DNA of 64,000 nt from Allobaculum mucilyticum (GCF_022701195.1 NZ_CP078089.1:744001-808000), one strand, 5' to 3'. Numbered from the stretch's first letter, positions 8,330-17,479 are shown. Program-made: numbers and translations. Notes: a model not told the origin generated them from the sequence alone.

Positions 8330-10594
8330 TCAGCAGCGGCCTTCTGCAGTCTTAAAAGAAGACATTTTTGCGAAGGGGTGAATCAGATGGCTGAACGCTC
8401 TTTGCATGCTGGATTCTGCAGATACTCTCGAAACAGCAGCTGCATTTACATCTGCAGGAGCAGAGACAATGTCTGCTTTCTCGATTTCAGGAGCAGCAGA
8501 AGCATCTGCTTTTTTAGCATTTTTGGGATCCAGAACACGCGGCCAGCCTTTTGTGGTTTTTGCAATGAATTTATTGCAGAAGAGAAGCAGGCTTGGAAGA
8601 ACGGTCAGAATGACGATGACACTGATCAGAGCGCCGCGGCCAAGCAGGGTGCACAGAGATTTGATCAGGTCCATCTTTGCGATCAGGCTGACGCCCGAGC
8701 ATGCGGCAAAGAAGGAAAGACCGCTGGTCATAATCGAAGGCATGGTCTGCGTAATCGCAATGCGGATAGCTTCTGTAGCGTTCCTGCCTTTGGAAAGTTC
8801 TTCCTTGAACCGGGATGTCATCAGAATTGCGTAGTCGATGCAGGCACCAAGCTGGATGGTACCGATGACGATGCCGGCAATAAACGGCAGAGCGGTATGG
8901 GTCAGATATGGAATGCCCATATTGACGAAGATGGCGAACTCGATGCACAGAACCAGAAGCAGAGGCAGCGAGAACGATTTAAAGGTAATCGCAATAATAA
9001 TGAGGATGGCCAGGATGGAAACGAGGTTGACCATCTTGAAGTCGATGTCGGTAACTTTGATCAGATCCTTGGTCATGTTGCCTTCACCGGCAATCAGGAC
9101 ATCCGGATCGTATTTGGAAGCAATCGCATACAGATCATCGATCTGATTGTTCAGCTCGTCTGTAGCGGAACGGTAGGACGTATTGACCAGAATCAGCTTG
9201 CGTTCGCCGGCCTCAAGAATATCGGAGATGGCTTTCGGTTCGAGTTCAGCCGGAATCATCGGTCCGACAAATTTTTCGTAAGCGATGACACTTGTGATGC
9301 CATCGAGGTTTTCCATTTCATCAATCATCTGCTCGGTTTTCGAGGCAGACAGAGAATCATCGACCATGATGAAGTGCGAAGTTGTCATGTCGAATTTGTC
9401 TTTCAGTTCATTGGTTCCCTGCACGCTTGGCAGCTCGTCCGGAAGCGATGCAGCCAGGTCGTAATACTGTGCGGTATGTGCGTTGCAGTAAACGGCTGGC
9501 AGGAACAGGAGGGCAAAGACAACCAGAATGGCTTTATGATGCCGTACGACCCAGTCCGCAAATTTCGGGAACGGACGAATCAGAACCGGGTGCGTCCATT
9601 TTTCGATCCATGGGTCGAAGAACATCAGCAGAGCCGGCAGAATCAGAATGGTACACAGAACGGCGAACAGAACACCTTTCGCCATGACAATGCCGATATC
9701 CCGTCCAAGGGTCAGCTGCATGACGAGCAGAGCCAGGAAGCCGGCGATTGTCGTAATGGACGAACTTGTAATGGATGTCCATGTCGCGTGAATAGCGCGG
9801 GCCATCGCGTCTTCCTTGGAATCGCCCTGGTTTTTCTCTTCCTGATAGCGGTGCAGCAGGAAGATGGAATAGTCCATGGAAACCGCAAGCAGAAGAATCA
9901 TGCTCAGTGCTTTGGTTACGTAGGAAATCTCTCCCAGGAAAATATTGGTACCCATGTTATAGGCAATTGGATAAATCATGCCGACAATGAAGATCAGCGG
10001 CGCGATCCATGACTTCAGTCCAAGCGAGAGGACCAGCAGAACAAGCAGAACCGCTATGCCGGTGTAGATCGGCGTCTCTCGGTCGATCATCGCTTTAGTA
10101 TCCGCTGTAATCGCGGAGAATCCGGCGACGTGCGCGTTGTCGCTGCAGATCTTCTTGATCTGTTCAATCGCGTTCATCGTAGAATCGCTTGCGGCAGCTT
10201 CTTTAAACGTGACGATGATCATCGTCGCGTTGTCCGCATACAGCGCATCTCTCAGTTGGGTCGGGAGTGCGTCTTTAGGAATGGAAAGATCGGCAATATC
10301 GCTTCTCCAGAGCGTCTTGTCGACGCCTGGAATCTGCGCGATTTCTTTCTCGAGCTTTTCTACTTCCTTGTCCGGCGTATCATCGACAACAACCATTGCC
10401 GTGCCGGCCAGATTAAAACCATTTCCCAGATGGTCCTGTGCCACGATGGATGGCGAATCCTTCGGCAGGTAGGTCAGAATATCGTAGTTGACCCGGGTAT
10501 TGAAGTACCCGATGATCGAAGGAATCAGAAGAATCGTTGCAATCAGCAGGATCATATTTCGGTGCTTTACAATAAACTTTGAACATTTTTCCAT
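8330..10594 (-). CDS. RND/MMPL-family transporter
   Basis: A 754-residue membrane protein of the MMPL/RND superfamily. It starts with one span (about residues 12-30), then an extracellular loop ('YLPKDSPSIVAQDHLGNGF'), five spans, a second copy of this plan with its own loop ('AASLPDELPSVQGTNELKDKF'), five more spans, and a soluble tail from about 690. Acidic residues in the spans ('VSMDYSIFLLHRYQEE', 'GACIDYAILMTSRFKEE') fit proton-coupled export of lipids or amphiphiles. It is the first gene of an operon with the heptad-repeat protein and is divergent from tetR. The TTGACC -35 of its promoter lies inside a perfect TetR-type palindrome, so it is very probably repressed by the neighbouring regulator. 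Confidence 0.88.
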   Translation of the reverse strand: MEKCSKFIVKHRNMILLIATILLIPSIIGYFNTRVNYDILTYLPKDSPSIVAQDHLGNGFNLAGTAMVVVDDTPDKEVEKLEKEIAQIPGVDKTLWRSDIADLSIPKDALPTQLRDALYADNATMIIVTFKEAAASDSTMNAIEQIKKICSDNAHVAGFSAITADTKAMIDRETPIYTGIAVLLVLLVLSLGLKSWIAPLIFIVGMIYPIAYNMGTNIFLGEISYVTKALSMILLLAVSMDYSIFLLHRYQEEKNQGDSKEDAMARAIHATWTSITSSSITTIAGFLALLVMQLTLGRDIGIVMAKGVLFAVLCTILILPALLMFFDPWIEKWTHPVLIRPFPKFADWVVRHHKAILVVFALLFLPAVYCNAHTAQYYDLAASLPDELPSVQGTNELKDKFDMTTSHFIMVDDSLSASKTEQMIDEMENLDGITSVIAYEKFVGPMIPAELEPKAISDILEAGERKLILVNTSYRSATDELNNQIDDLYAIASKYDPDVLIAGEGNMTKDLIKVTDIDFKMVNLVSILAILIIIAITFKSFSLPLLLVLCIEFAIFVNMGIPYLTHTALPFIAGIVIGTIQLGACIDYAILMTSRFKEELSKGRNATEAIRIAITQTMPSIMTSGLSFFAACSGVSLIAKMDLIKSLCTLLGRGALISVIVILTVLPSLLLFCNKFIAKTTKGWPRVLDPKNAKKADASAAPEIEKADIVSAPADVNAAAVSRVSAESSMQRAFSHLIHPFAKMSSFKTAEGRC

Positions 10595-10650
10595 AAGCTG
10601 TGATTTTTTCTTTTCCGTTCTATTCGGTGTTATTTCCTTTCACACCCGCA

Positions 10651-10679
10651 ATCTTATTCAGAAATTGACCAGTGGTCAA
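10651..10679 (-). promoter_or_regulatory. Promoter of the RND operon
   Basis: On the minus strand: -35 TTGACC (10674-10679), a 17-bp spacer and -10 TAAGAT (10651-10656). The -35 lies inside operator 1. Confidence 0.7.
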
Positions 10680-10680
10680 T
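10664..10680. promoter_or_regulatory. Operator 1 of the TetR-type regulator
   Basis: A perfect 17-bp palindrome ATTGACCAGTGGTCAAT centred on 10672. Its position over the -35 of the RND operon predicts repression by blocking RNA polymerase. Confidence 0.75.
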
Positions 10681-10727
10681 TATTGAACCCGAAAGTATAG
10701 CGGTCACATAAGCCGATTTGTCTAAAT

Positions 10728-10744
10728 ATTGACTAAGGGTCATT
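10728..10744. promoter_or_regulatory. Operator 2 of the TetR-type regulator
   Basis: ATTGACTAAGGGTCATT is an imperfect version of operator 1 with the same half-sites (TTGAC and GGTCA/GGGTCA). It lies 64 bp away, just before the tetR -10 box TATACT (10760-10765), so it likely serves autoregulation. Confidence 0.6.
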
Positions 10745-10771
10745 TTTCGAAGTCTGGAGTATACTGGGTTT

Positions 10772-11401
10772 ATGTCAAGCAAAGCCCAGCAGAACAAACT
10801 GCATAAAAAGAACAGCCTGCTCTCCGCCGCCCTGTCTTTGCTTACCAGCAGGGACATGCAGGAAGTCTCCGTTTCGGACATCACCACCCAGGCCGGCGTA
10901 GCCAAAGGCACCTTCTATTCCTTCTTCAAGGACAAGTATGAAATCCGTGACTATCTGATTACCCGGGAAGCCTCCAGGCTGCTTCAAAGTGCGCAGGAAG
11001 AACTCGATGCGCAGGATATCCGGAATTTTAATGATGCGGTCATTTTCATGATCTCCAGCGTACTGCGCCAGCTTGAAGAAAATCCGATTCTGCTGCGGCT
11101 CATCCGCCGCAATCTCTCTCTGGGTGCTTTTCACAAACAGCTAAGAAATACGATGAATGAGGATTTCTTTGATGTTGAATCCCGGTTTGAACAGAAGGCG
11201 GAAAGCTGCGGCATTTATTTTGAACAGCCGCGTCTGATCTATTTCATGATTCTTGAACTGACCGGCTCGGTCTGCTATTCCTCGATTGTCGACAATGTAC
11301 CAGGTCCATTGAGCGAGGAAAAACCCAGCCTGTATGATGCGATCCGCTCGATTCTCGATGGCGCAAAGCGCAAAAGTCCGGATGTAATCGGCCAGAAATA
11401 G
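10772..11401 (+). CDS. TetR/AcrR-family repressor
   Basis: A 209-residue regulator. The helix-turn-helix is at about residues 10-55 ('AALSLLTSRDMQEVSVSDITTQAGVAKGTFYSFFKDKYEIRDYL'), followed by an all-helical ligand and dimer domain. It is divergent from the RND operon, with two matching operators between them, so it most likely represses the exporter and itself until an inducer binds. TATACT lies only 6 nt before the ATG and the nearest GGAG is 12 nt upstream, so the message may be leaderless. A terminator follows; IS copy 1 inserted in that terminator's T-rich tail. Confidence 0.88.
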   Translation: MSSKAQQNKLHKKNSLLSAALSLLTSRDMQEVSVSDITTQAGVAKGTFYSFFKDKYEIRDYLITREASRLLQSAQEELDAQDIRNFNDAVIFMISSVLRQLEENPILLRLIRRNLSLGAFHKQLRNTMNEDFFDVESRFEQKAESCGIYFEQPRLIYFMILELTGSVCYSSIVDNVPGPLSEEKPSLYDAIRSILDGAKRKSPDVIGQK

Positions 11402-11434
11402 AGGACATAAACAAGGAACAGAAGCAGAAGAAGC

Positions 11435-11515
11435 AAAAAACGAAGAAGCGCGCGATCAGTCTTAATGGCTGCCCTGTCAAGGACAGGCAGAATGCGTTTC
11501 TTCGTTTTTTCTTTT
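11435..11515 (+). terminator. Terminator after tetR
   Basis: AAAAAACGAAGAA (11435-11447) pairs with TTCTTCGTTTTTT (11498-11510). A nested hairpin (CTGCC...GGCAG) lies inside, and T-rich sequence follows. The IS target duplication begins in that T-rich tail (11515). Confidence 0.7.
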
Positions 11516-11547
11516 CTTTTCTGCAATGTCATTAAGTTTAGTTGATT

Positions 11548-11590
11548 GAGGCCTTTCCTCCTTGATTGGAGGAGAGGTCTCTTTTCTTTT
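11548..11590 (+). terminator. Insulating terminator inside IS type a, copy 1
   Basis: A 14-bp stem including two G-T pairs (11548-11561 with 11568-11581, loop TTGATT) is followed by TTTTCTTTT. It points in the transposase direction and lies upstream of the gene, so it would stop transcription entering from outside, a known way to keep IS4-family transposition low. Confidence 0.75.
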
Positions 11591-11721
11591 GTCTTTTTTC
11601 TTAGCAGAACATATCGGTTATTTGTTTGTAATATTCGGTTTTTCGGGAATATCAGGTTGTTTTATAACTCAAATCGTGCGGCCGCTTCGCGGCCCGTTAA
11701 GTGACGGAAAGGAAAAATCTT

Positions 11722-13041
11722 ATGCCCTCACTTAACACATTCTGCAACCTGCAGTCGGCTGCTCTCAAGCGCTTCATCAAAGAAGAAGCATCCAATTCTG
11801 ACAATCTGCTCCACCCGGATTCTGACTTCTCTCGCTCCCGCAGGCTTTCCGCTGTCGATCTGGCAGCCGTGGCCTACCAGACGGAAGATCGCTCGATCAA
11901 CCGATCTCTTCCCATTCTTCCTGATTCTCTGTCCGACGTTTCTTTATCTGCCATTTCCCAGGGCAGACAGAAAATCAGGTTCTTGCTTTACTCTCACGTC
12001 TTCTATCGCATGAACGATTTGTTCTCTTCGGAGGATGACAAAACGTTTCATGGATGGCGACTATTGAGCGTCGACGGTTCTGAACTATCAGTCAGCCCCG
12101 ATGGGAATGACATGTCTACCTATGGCGGATCGAAAAAGGGATCCAAGCACCATTTTTACCTTGCGAATCCGCTGTATGACGTGCTCAACCATGTTTATCT
12201 CGATCTGGTGATGCAGCCAGGTTCTCAGAAGAACGAGGACTCAGCTTTTCTGGAGCTGGCTCAGCGATACGAAGGAGAAAAGGCGATCTTCATTTGCGAC
12301 AGAGGCTATGAAGCGCTTATGACTTTCTATCGTCTGAATCAGACCGATAAGCATTTCGTCATCCGAATCAAGGACGAATCTTCCTCTACCAGTATTCTGA
12401 AGCACTATCCAACACCAGATACTGAAGAATATGACATTCCATTCGATGTGACTTTGACGTGTAAAAACAACTCCCATGTCAAGGCAAACTGGGAAACCTA
12501 CAAATACATCTCGTCCTATTCAAAACATCCGGAATTCCAGAATGGAGTGACTGAACTGCCGCTCCACGGCAGAGTCGTACGCTATAAAACGGTCTGCGAA
12601 GGGATTGAGTCTTTCATCACACTTTTTACCAACCTGCCGTTTGATGAATTCACCACCGAGGATCTCTGTGAAATCTACCGACTCCGCTGGCAAATTGAGC
12701 TCTCGTATCGAGATATCAAAGAGCGGATTGGACTGAAGGATGTGCATGGACGCAAGAAGGAACTGGTCATTGGAGAAGTCTTCGCGAAAATGACGCTCTA
12801 CAACCTGTATTCCCGGATCAGAAACAAGGTTGAAAACAGTCAGGAATTCGCTGAACGCTGCCGAAATGCCATGAAGAGGAAGTGGGAACAGAAGGCAGAT
12901 TACGCATTTCTGATCACTGCGGTTCACGCGTTTCTATGGGACAGCGGAGTTTATACCGCAGACAAGCTGATCAATTTGATCCTTCATAAGACGCAGTCCG
13001 TTCGTCCAGGGCGAGCGGATAAGCGCAAAAAGAAGCGCTGA
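11722..13041 (+). CDS. IS4-family transposase (type a, copy 1)
   Basis: A 439-residue DDE transposase. The first aspartate is in 'LLSVDGSEL', the second in 'IFICDRGYEALM', and the IS4 signature Y-2-R-3-E-6-K reads 'YRLRWQIELSYRDIK'. I start it at ATG 11722, with GGAAAGG 9 nt upstream. A GTG at 11701 would add seven residues but has no ribosome site. A G/C-rich hairpin with a TTC loop covers the bases just before the ribosome site. The C-terminus is basic (GRADKRKKKR). Confidence 0.92.
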   Translation: MPSLNTFCNLQSAALKRFIKEEASNSDNLLHPDSDFSRSRRLSAVDLAAVAYQTEDRSINRSLPILPDSLSDVSLSAISQGRQKIRFLLYSHVFYRMNDLFSSEDDKTFHGWRLLSVDGSELSVSPDGNDMSTYGGSKKGSKHHFYLANPLYDVLNHVYLDLVMQPGSQKNEDSAFLELAQRYEGEKAIFICDRGYEALMTFYRLNQTDKHFVIRIKDESSSTSILKHYPTPDTEEYDIPFDVTLTCKNNSHVKANWETYKYISSYSKHPEFQNGVTELPLHGRVVRYKTVCEGIESFITLFTNLPFDEFTTEDLCEIYRLRWQIELSYRDIKERIGLKDVHGRKKELVIGEVFAKMTLYNLYSRIRNKVENSQEFAERCRNAMKRKWEQKADYAFLITAVHAFLWDSGVYTADKLINLILHKTQSVRPGRADKRKKKR

Positions 13042-13230
13042 CCAAAAGTTCTGAGAATCGAGAAAGCCACCAGGTGATTTTTTTAAACAGGTAAATAATC
13101 ACCCTTTTCGTCGTGCTCGACAGAAATCTGGACGCCAAAAATCACATGTAAGCTTAACGTTTGAGTGGACCTACCTTATCTAACTTAATGACATTGTCTT
13201 TTCTGCAGGAGTTTTTCCTGTATGGACAGA

Positions 13231-14979
13231 TTATTCTTCGTCTGAATCAATGATGGGGTTATGCAGGAAGCACTGCTTTTCCGTATCAAAAAGGCCGCGG
13301 TCTGTCAGACGGATTTCTCCAATGACCGGAAGGGCGAGAAAAGACAGATTAACAAACGGGTCAATATCTTCAGGCAGTCCCATCTGGCGCAGCTGTTTAC
13401 TCATGCAAGTCTGCTGGGCAAGAAGCGTTCTGGCATCTTCTTCGCTCATCACACCCGCAATGCGCAGGGGAATGGTTGCTGCAACCTGACCGTTCCGTAC
13501 AAGGACATAGCCGCCCTGCTGTTCAATCAGTGTATTGATTGCCAGAGCCAGATCTTCCCGGCTGTCGCCAAGAGCAAGAATGTTATGGGCATCATGGGCA
13601 TAGGAAGATGCGATCGCACCGCCATGCAGCGAAAAGCCGCATACCAGAGCGGTCTGGATCTCTCCAGTTTTTCCATAACGTTCGCAGTTGACGAGCAGAT
13701 TGAAGGAATCTTTGTCTTCCCGCTTTGCCGGGTCCGCAATCAGATGACGGGTAATCAGCTGACCGGGCACGATTTCGATCATATGCTGGAGACCTTCCGG
13801 AATAACCAGCTGCTCTGCGCTGACCGGTTTACGCTGGATGCTGGATCTCAGCGCATCAGAGGCTTCGATCTTTGCCGGCTTGGCGGTCTTTTCAAGTTCT
13901 GAAAGAGATACACCGTCTTTATAGACATCTTCAATATGGAAATGCTTCAGATTATCAACAATTACAAGATCGGCAGCATAGCCAGGAGCAATGGCGCCTT
14001 TGTCTTTCATGCCGTAATGACGGGCTGTATTGATGGTGGCCATGGAGATGGCATCAAAGGGGTCGGCACCAAGGTCCATTGCCTGACGGATGCACCGGTC
14101 GATGTGTCCTTCCTCAAGGATGTCTTCAAGATGACGGTCATCCGTACAGAATGAACAGTGATCGAGCGGAATATGCCGTTCAATCAGTCCGCCTAAAAGC
14201 GCCTCCAGATTGCGGGCACCGGATCCTTCGCGGATTAGCAGATGAAAGCCGGCACGCAGACGGTCAATCGCATCCTGAGCGGTAATCGCTTCGTGATCGT
14301 TATCAATACCGGCAAGCCGGTATGCCTGCAGATCCTTTTCATTCAGACCCGGCGCATGTCCATCGCGCGGCATGTCTTCAAAGCCGGAAAGAATCGCATT
14401 CATCTGCTCTTCTCCCTCTAAAACATCGCCAAAGCGCATCACTTCGCCTAAACCGAATACCTGTCCGCTTTCCACATACGGTTTCATCTGTTCAAAACGC
14501 AGACGTCCTGCTCCGTTTGTTTCAAATTCTGTACTTGGTACAGATGATGGCACCATGATCCGGATATCGATCGGGGATGCTTTGGCCTGTTCAATCATGA
14601 AATCCAGACCGGCAGTTCCTGCCGCATTTACGATTTCATGCGGATCGGAAACAATTGTCGTCGTACCTCTAGAAAGCATTGGCCATGCGGCTGTAAGAGG
14701 AGCTGCCATTGTGCTTTCAATATGGATATGGGCATCGATCAGTCCGGGAACAACGGTCTTTTTCTTCAGATCGATGTTCTTCTTTCCTTCATACGAACCG
14801 ACGCCGACAATGCGTCCGTCAGAGATCGCAATATCGCCATCCAGCAGTTCATGCGTAAAGACATTGACGATCCGTCCGTTTTTTAAAACCAGATCTGCCT
14901 TCTCCAGTCCCCGCGCCTGCCTCAGCTGCCGGATCCGTTCATTCTGGCCGGCTGCAGCGGCTTTTTCTGCTTCTTTCAT
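13231..14979 (-). CDS. ade: Adenine deaminase
   Basis: A 582-residue amidohydrolase that converts adenine to hypoxanthine and ammonia for purine salvage in the cytoplasm. Metal-binding 'DAHIHIES' (His84, His86), 'DPHE' at 112-115, 'GHAPGL', and 'FCTDDRH' near residue 305 are the Ade signatures. The C-terminal half carries 'HDAHNILALG' and the closing beta domain. Length is normal for the family. The ribosome site GAGGTG lies 7 nt before the ATG. No purine-riboswitch consensus was seen upstream. It is a single gene, oriented against IS copy 1, whose target duplication lies 25 bp past the ade stop. Confidence 0.93.
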   Translation of the reverse strand: MKEAEKAAAAGQNERIRQLRQARGLEKADLVLKNGRIVNVFTHELLDGDIAISDGRIVGVGSYEGKKNIDLKKKTVVPGLIDAHIHIESTMAAPLTAAWPMLSRGTTTIVSDPHEIVNAAGTAGLDFMIEQAKASPIDIRIMVPSSVPSTEFETNGAGRLRFEQMKPYVESGQVFGLGEVMRFGDVLEGEEQMNAILSGFEDMPRDGHAPGLNEKDLQAYRLAGIDNDHEAITAQDAIDRLRAGFHLLIREGSGARNLEALLGGLIERHIPLDHCSFCTDDRHLEDILEEGHIDRCIRQAMDLGADPFDAISMATINTARHYGMKDKGAIAPGYAADLVIVDNLKHFHIEDVYKDGVSLSELEKTAKPAKIEASDALRSSIQRKPVSAEQLVIPEGLQHMIEIVPGQLITRHLIADPAKREDKDSFNLLVNCERYGKTGEIQTALVCGFSLHGGAIASSYAHDAHNILALGDSREDLALAINTLIEQQGGYVLVRNGQVAATIPLRIAGVMSEEDARTLLAQQTCMSKQLRQMGLPEDIDPFVNLSFLALPVIGEIRLTDRGLFDTEKQCFLHNPIIDSDEE

Positions 14980-15218
14980 CCTTCATCACCTCGACACCCG
15001 GTCATACTCTTCCGGGCTGTTTGGGATATCTTACGGCTTTTAATCCTCAGAAGATTCTCTTGTGCCCCTTAAGTCCGCCCGGGCAGAGAAAGAGGGGATA
15101 CGGGAAAGACGGGAGACTGCCCAATCGAGTGACGGACAGAAACAGAGAGTGACGGAGGACGCAAAGTATACGGAGATGCAGAGTATATAGAGAGATGCAG
15201 AGTATATAGAAGAGAAAA
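14980..15218. other. Intergenic region upstream of ade
   Basis: It contains the ade leader and promoter region and, around 15168-15212, a short direct repeat of 'agatgcagagtatatag' in two near-perfect copies. No gene or recognisable RNA element was seen. Confidence 0.5.
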
Positions 15219-15260
15219 GAAAAAGAGCTCCGGAATTCTGCATGAAACAGAACTCCAGAG
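15219..15260 (-). terminator. Terminator after the 174-residue repeat protein
   Basis: CTCTGGAG-TTCTG pairs with CAGAA-TTCCGGAG on the minus strand, followed by CTTTTTCTTTTC. It lies about 45 bp beyond the stop at 15304. Confidence 0.7.
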
Positions 15261-15303
15261 CATAAATCCGGTTCAGTAAATTGTTAGTGAGCGGGTCGCT
15301 ATG

Positions 15304-15828
15304 TTACCGGCGCAGGGAATACCAGCCGACGCCTTCGTATTTCCAGCCCAGTCGCAGAAGCGCATTGGCTTCCTGCACGCTGCCCGTATAATGGTGCGAT
15401 GCGGTTACTGCATTGGGATTATACAGACGGTAAATCGGATCACCGTCTGCTTCTTTGACTGGTGTCCAGCCAAGATCCGGCGACGCCCAGCCTACGCCTT
15501 CGTATTTCCAGCCCAGGGAAATCAGGACGTTTTTCTCGTTTTCATCCATCGTGTAATGGTGATCGCCTGCATTGGGATTGTACATCCGGTATACATACCA
15601 GCCTTCCTCCGGAGCATCCCAGGCTTTTCCTTCATTGCGCCATCCCAGGCTGATCAGAGAATAGACTTCATTGGCTCGCGGAGTAAACAGATGTTCCCCT
15701 GTGTTTGGATTGTACAGACGGTACAGGGTATAGCTTCCTCCTGCTGCCTGCAGCGGAAGAACAGTCATACCTGTACAGAGCGCCGTGCTTAACAGCATCG
15801 TACAGGCCGTTTCTCTCAGTTTTTTCAT
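15304..15828 (-). CDS. Secreted protein with three 'GEHFYT' repeats
   Basis: A 174-residue secreted protein made almost only of three ~47-residue repeats after a signal peptide (about residues 1-28, ending LQA). Each repeat begins 'LYRLYNPNxGEHLFT' or 'YRMYNPNAGDHHYT' and ends 'LGWKYEGVGW', the repeat known as DUF5648. In this window the same module is attached to a GH25 lysozyme and to two larger paralogues, so it probably binds a wall or surface glycan; the ligand is unknown. ATG at 15828 is chosen because GGAG lies 8 nt upstream; frames further up lack a ribosome site. Confidence 0.8.
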   Translation of the reverse strand: MKKLRETACTMLLSTALCTGMTVLPLQAAGGSYTLYRLYNPNTGEHLFTPRANEVYSLISLGWRNEGKAWDAPEEGWYVYRMYNPNAGDHHYTMDENEKNVLISLGWKYEGVGWASPDLGWTPVKEADGDPIYRLYNPNAVTASHHYTGSVQEANALLRLGWKYEGVGWYSLRR

Positions 15829-15985
15829 AATCATTTCTCCGTTCTCTTTCTTCCCTTCTGCCGCTCTTTTCCTTTTTCCTGCAGCCGGAAAAAGAAGCAC
15901 AGCAAAGATCAGAAAATCTTTCCTGTTTAAAAATATAACCGGGAAACAGATGCTAAACAACCGCAACCGGATACGCTGGTGATTC

Positions 15986-16044
15986 CGCTTTCAGTTTCTG
16001 TTCTTTTCTGTCATCTGTTCAGAAAAGAACAGAAACTGAAAGCG
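15986..16044. repeat. 25-bp perfect inverted repeat (hairpin)
   Basis: Arms 15986-16010 and 16020-16044 are perfect complements with a 9-nt loop TCATCTGTT. There is no T-run beyond the 25-bp arms in either direction. It lies between the repeat-protein promoter region and the asnS terminator. Such a long perfect stem could be an RNase III target, a bidirectional block, or an MITE-like relic. Confidence 0.8.
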
Positions 16045-16060
16045 CAGAGAGCGGTCAGAA

Positions 16061-16100
16061 CAGAAAGAAAACCCGCAGTCATAAAAATGCGGCTGCGGGT
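16061..16100 (-). terminator. Terminator after asnS
   Basis: ACCCGCAG/CTGCGGGT (16071-16078 with 16093-16100) is followed on the minus strand by TTTCTTTCTG. It lies just past the asnS stop. Confidence 0.8.
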
Positions 16101-16123
16101 AAGTAAAAACAGTTTGAAATGAA

Positions 16124-17479
16124 TTAGAAAATCAGGTTTCTTGCGGTACGCGGATATGGCTGTACGTCGCGGATGTTGGAAATGCCCGAGAGGTACATCA
16201 GCATGCGGTCAAAACCGAGACCGAATCCGGAATGAACGCATCCGCCAAAACGGCGAAGGTCCATATACCACTGCAGAGACTCTTCTTCCATGCCCATGTC
16301 GTCCATTTTCTTTTTGAGGACGTCATAGCGCTCTTCACGCTGGCTTCCGCCGACGAGCTCGCCGACATAAGGAACAAGAAGGTCGCATGCGGCAACAGTT
16401 TTTCCGTCTTCGTTTTCACGCATGTAGAAGGCTTTGATTTCTTTCGGGTAGTCCGTCAGGAAGACTGGTCCGTTGACAACCTGCTCGCAGATGTAGCGTT
16501 CGTGCTCAGACTGCAGGTCCATGCCCCAGTAAATATTCTTGTTGTCAAAGCGGTCTTTGACTTTTTCGAGCTCTTCGATCGCTTCGGTATACGTCATGCG
16601 GCGGAAATCGCTGTTGGCGACTCTGGTGATGCGCTGAATGCAGTCTTTGTCGATGACACGTTCAAAGAATGCCATTTCTTCCGGTGCATGTTCGAGAACG
16701 TAGTTGATGCAGTATTTGATCATGTCTTCGATGACATCCATGTTGTCGGACAGATCCGCAAACGCAAGTTCCGGTTCAATCATCCAGAACTCAGCAGCAT
16801 GACGTGTCGTGTTGGAGTTTTCAGCACGGAATGTCGGACCGAAGGTGTAAACATTGCGATAAGTCAGTGCAAACGGCTCAACATGCAGCTGTCCGGAAAC
16901 AGTCAGCTGTGCATGTTTGCCGAAGAAGTCTTTTTCGTAGTCCTGATCCTTGATGGTGGTAACGGTGAAGCATTCGCCGGCACCCTCGGCATCATTGCCT
17001 GTGATCTCTGGCGTATGCACATAGACGAATCCGCGATCCTGGAAGAAGGTATGGATTGCCATGGACAGAACCGAACGCAGACGGAATGCTGCATAGTATG
17101 TGTTGGCTCTTGGACGCAGATGCGGGATCTCGCGCAGATATTCAAAACTGTGACGTTTTTTCTGAAGCGGATAGTCATGGTCAGCCATGCCTAAAATTTT
17201 GATGGAGTCTGCGCTGATTTCGAGAGGCTGTTTTGCTCCCGGAGTAGCCCGGACTGTACCGGTCACTTCAATGGCACTGCCGGTGGTAATTTTTGATGCC
17301 TGATCGTAGCCTTCCATATCGGGCGAGTAGACGATCTGCAGGTTGGAGAAGCAGCTTCCATCGTTGAATTCAATAAAGCTGGCGTTCTTGGAGTTGCGGT
17401 TTGTTCTTACCCAGCCCTGAAGGGTTACGGTTTTTCCGTCGTATTCACTGACCTGTTCTTTCAGTTTTTTTACAAGCAT
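16124..17479 (-). CDS. asnS: Asparaginyl-tRNA synthetase
   Basis: A 451-residue class II aminoacyl-tRNA synthetase that charges tRNA-Asn. An OB-fold anticodon-binding domain is at about 10-110 ('[25 protein letters not shown]'). The class II catalytic core has motif 2 around '[20 protein letters not shown]' and motif 3 '[13 protein letters not shown]' near the C-terminus. ATG 17479 is chosen, with GAGGAA 6 nt upstream; longer in-frame extensions are not family-like. Its leader has its own promoter and a terminator-like hairpin, suggesting attenuation, but the T-box antiterminator consensus is not visible. Confidence 0.95.
   Translation of the reverse strand: MLVKKLKEQVSEYDGKTVTLQGWVRTNRNSKNASFIEFNDGSCFSNLQIVYSPDMEGYDQASKITTGSAIEVTGTVRATPGAKQPLEISADSIKILGMADHDYPLQKKRHSFEYLREIPHLRPRANTYYAAFRLRSVLSMAIHTFFQDRGFVYVHTPEITGNDAEGAGECFTVTTIKDQDYEKDFFGKHAQLTVSGQLHVEPFALTYRNVYTFGPTFRAENSNTTRHAAEFWMIEPELAFADLSDNMDVIEDMIKYCINYVLEHAPEEMAFFERVIDKDCIQRITRVANSDFRRMTYTEAIEELEKVKDRFDNKNIYWGMDLQSEHERYICEQVVNGPVFLTDYPKEIKAFYMRENEDGKTVAACDLLVPYVGELVGGSQREERYDVLKKKMDDMGMEEESLQWYMDLRRFGGCVHSGFGLGFDRMLMYLSGISNIRDVQPYPRTARNLIF

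Larger units (their letters stand above)
11524..13196 (+). mobile_element. IS4-family element, type a, copy 1 (intact)
   Basis: A complete 1673-bp insertion. The ends are inverted copies of CAATGTCATTAAGTT. It is flanked by a perfect 9-bp target duplication TCTTTTCTG (11515-11523 and 13197-13205). It encodes one transposase. A strong terminator sits just inside the transposase-proximal end (11548-11590), a G/C hairpin (about 11680-11697) sits before the start codon, and a stem-loop follows the stop (GGTGATT paired with AATCACC, about 13072-13105). Copy 2 at 18864-20536 has the same length and, as far as I can compare, the same sequence in opposite orientation. Confidence 0.93.

Noticed and set aside
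8378-10012. 544-codon open frame opposite the RND gene
   Set aside because: It is an antisense shadow of a membrane-protein gene, with composition rich in Gln/Asn/Arg and no family features.
14980-15100. Purine riboswitch upstream of ade
   Set aside because: None of the conserved loop motifs of the purine aptamer is visible in the leader.
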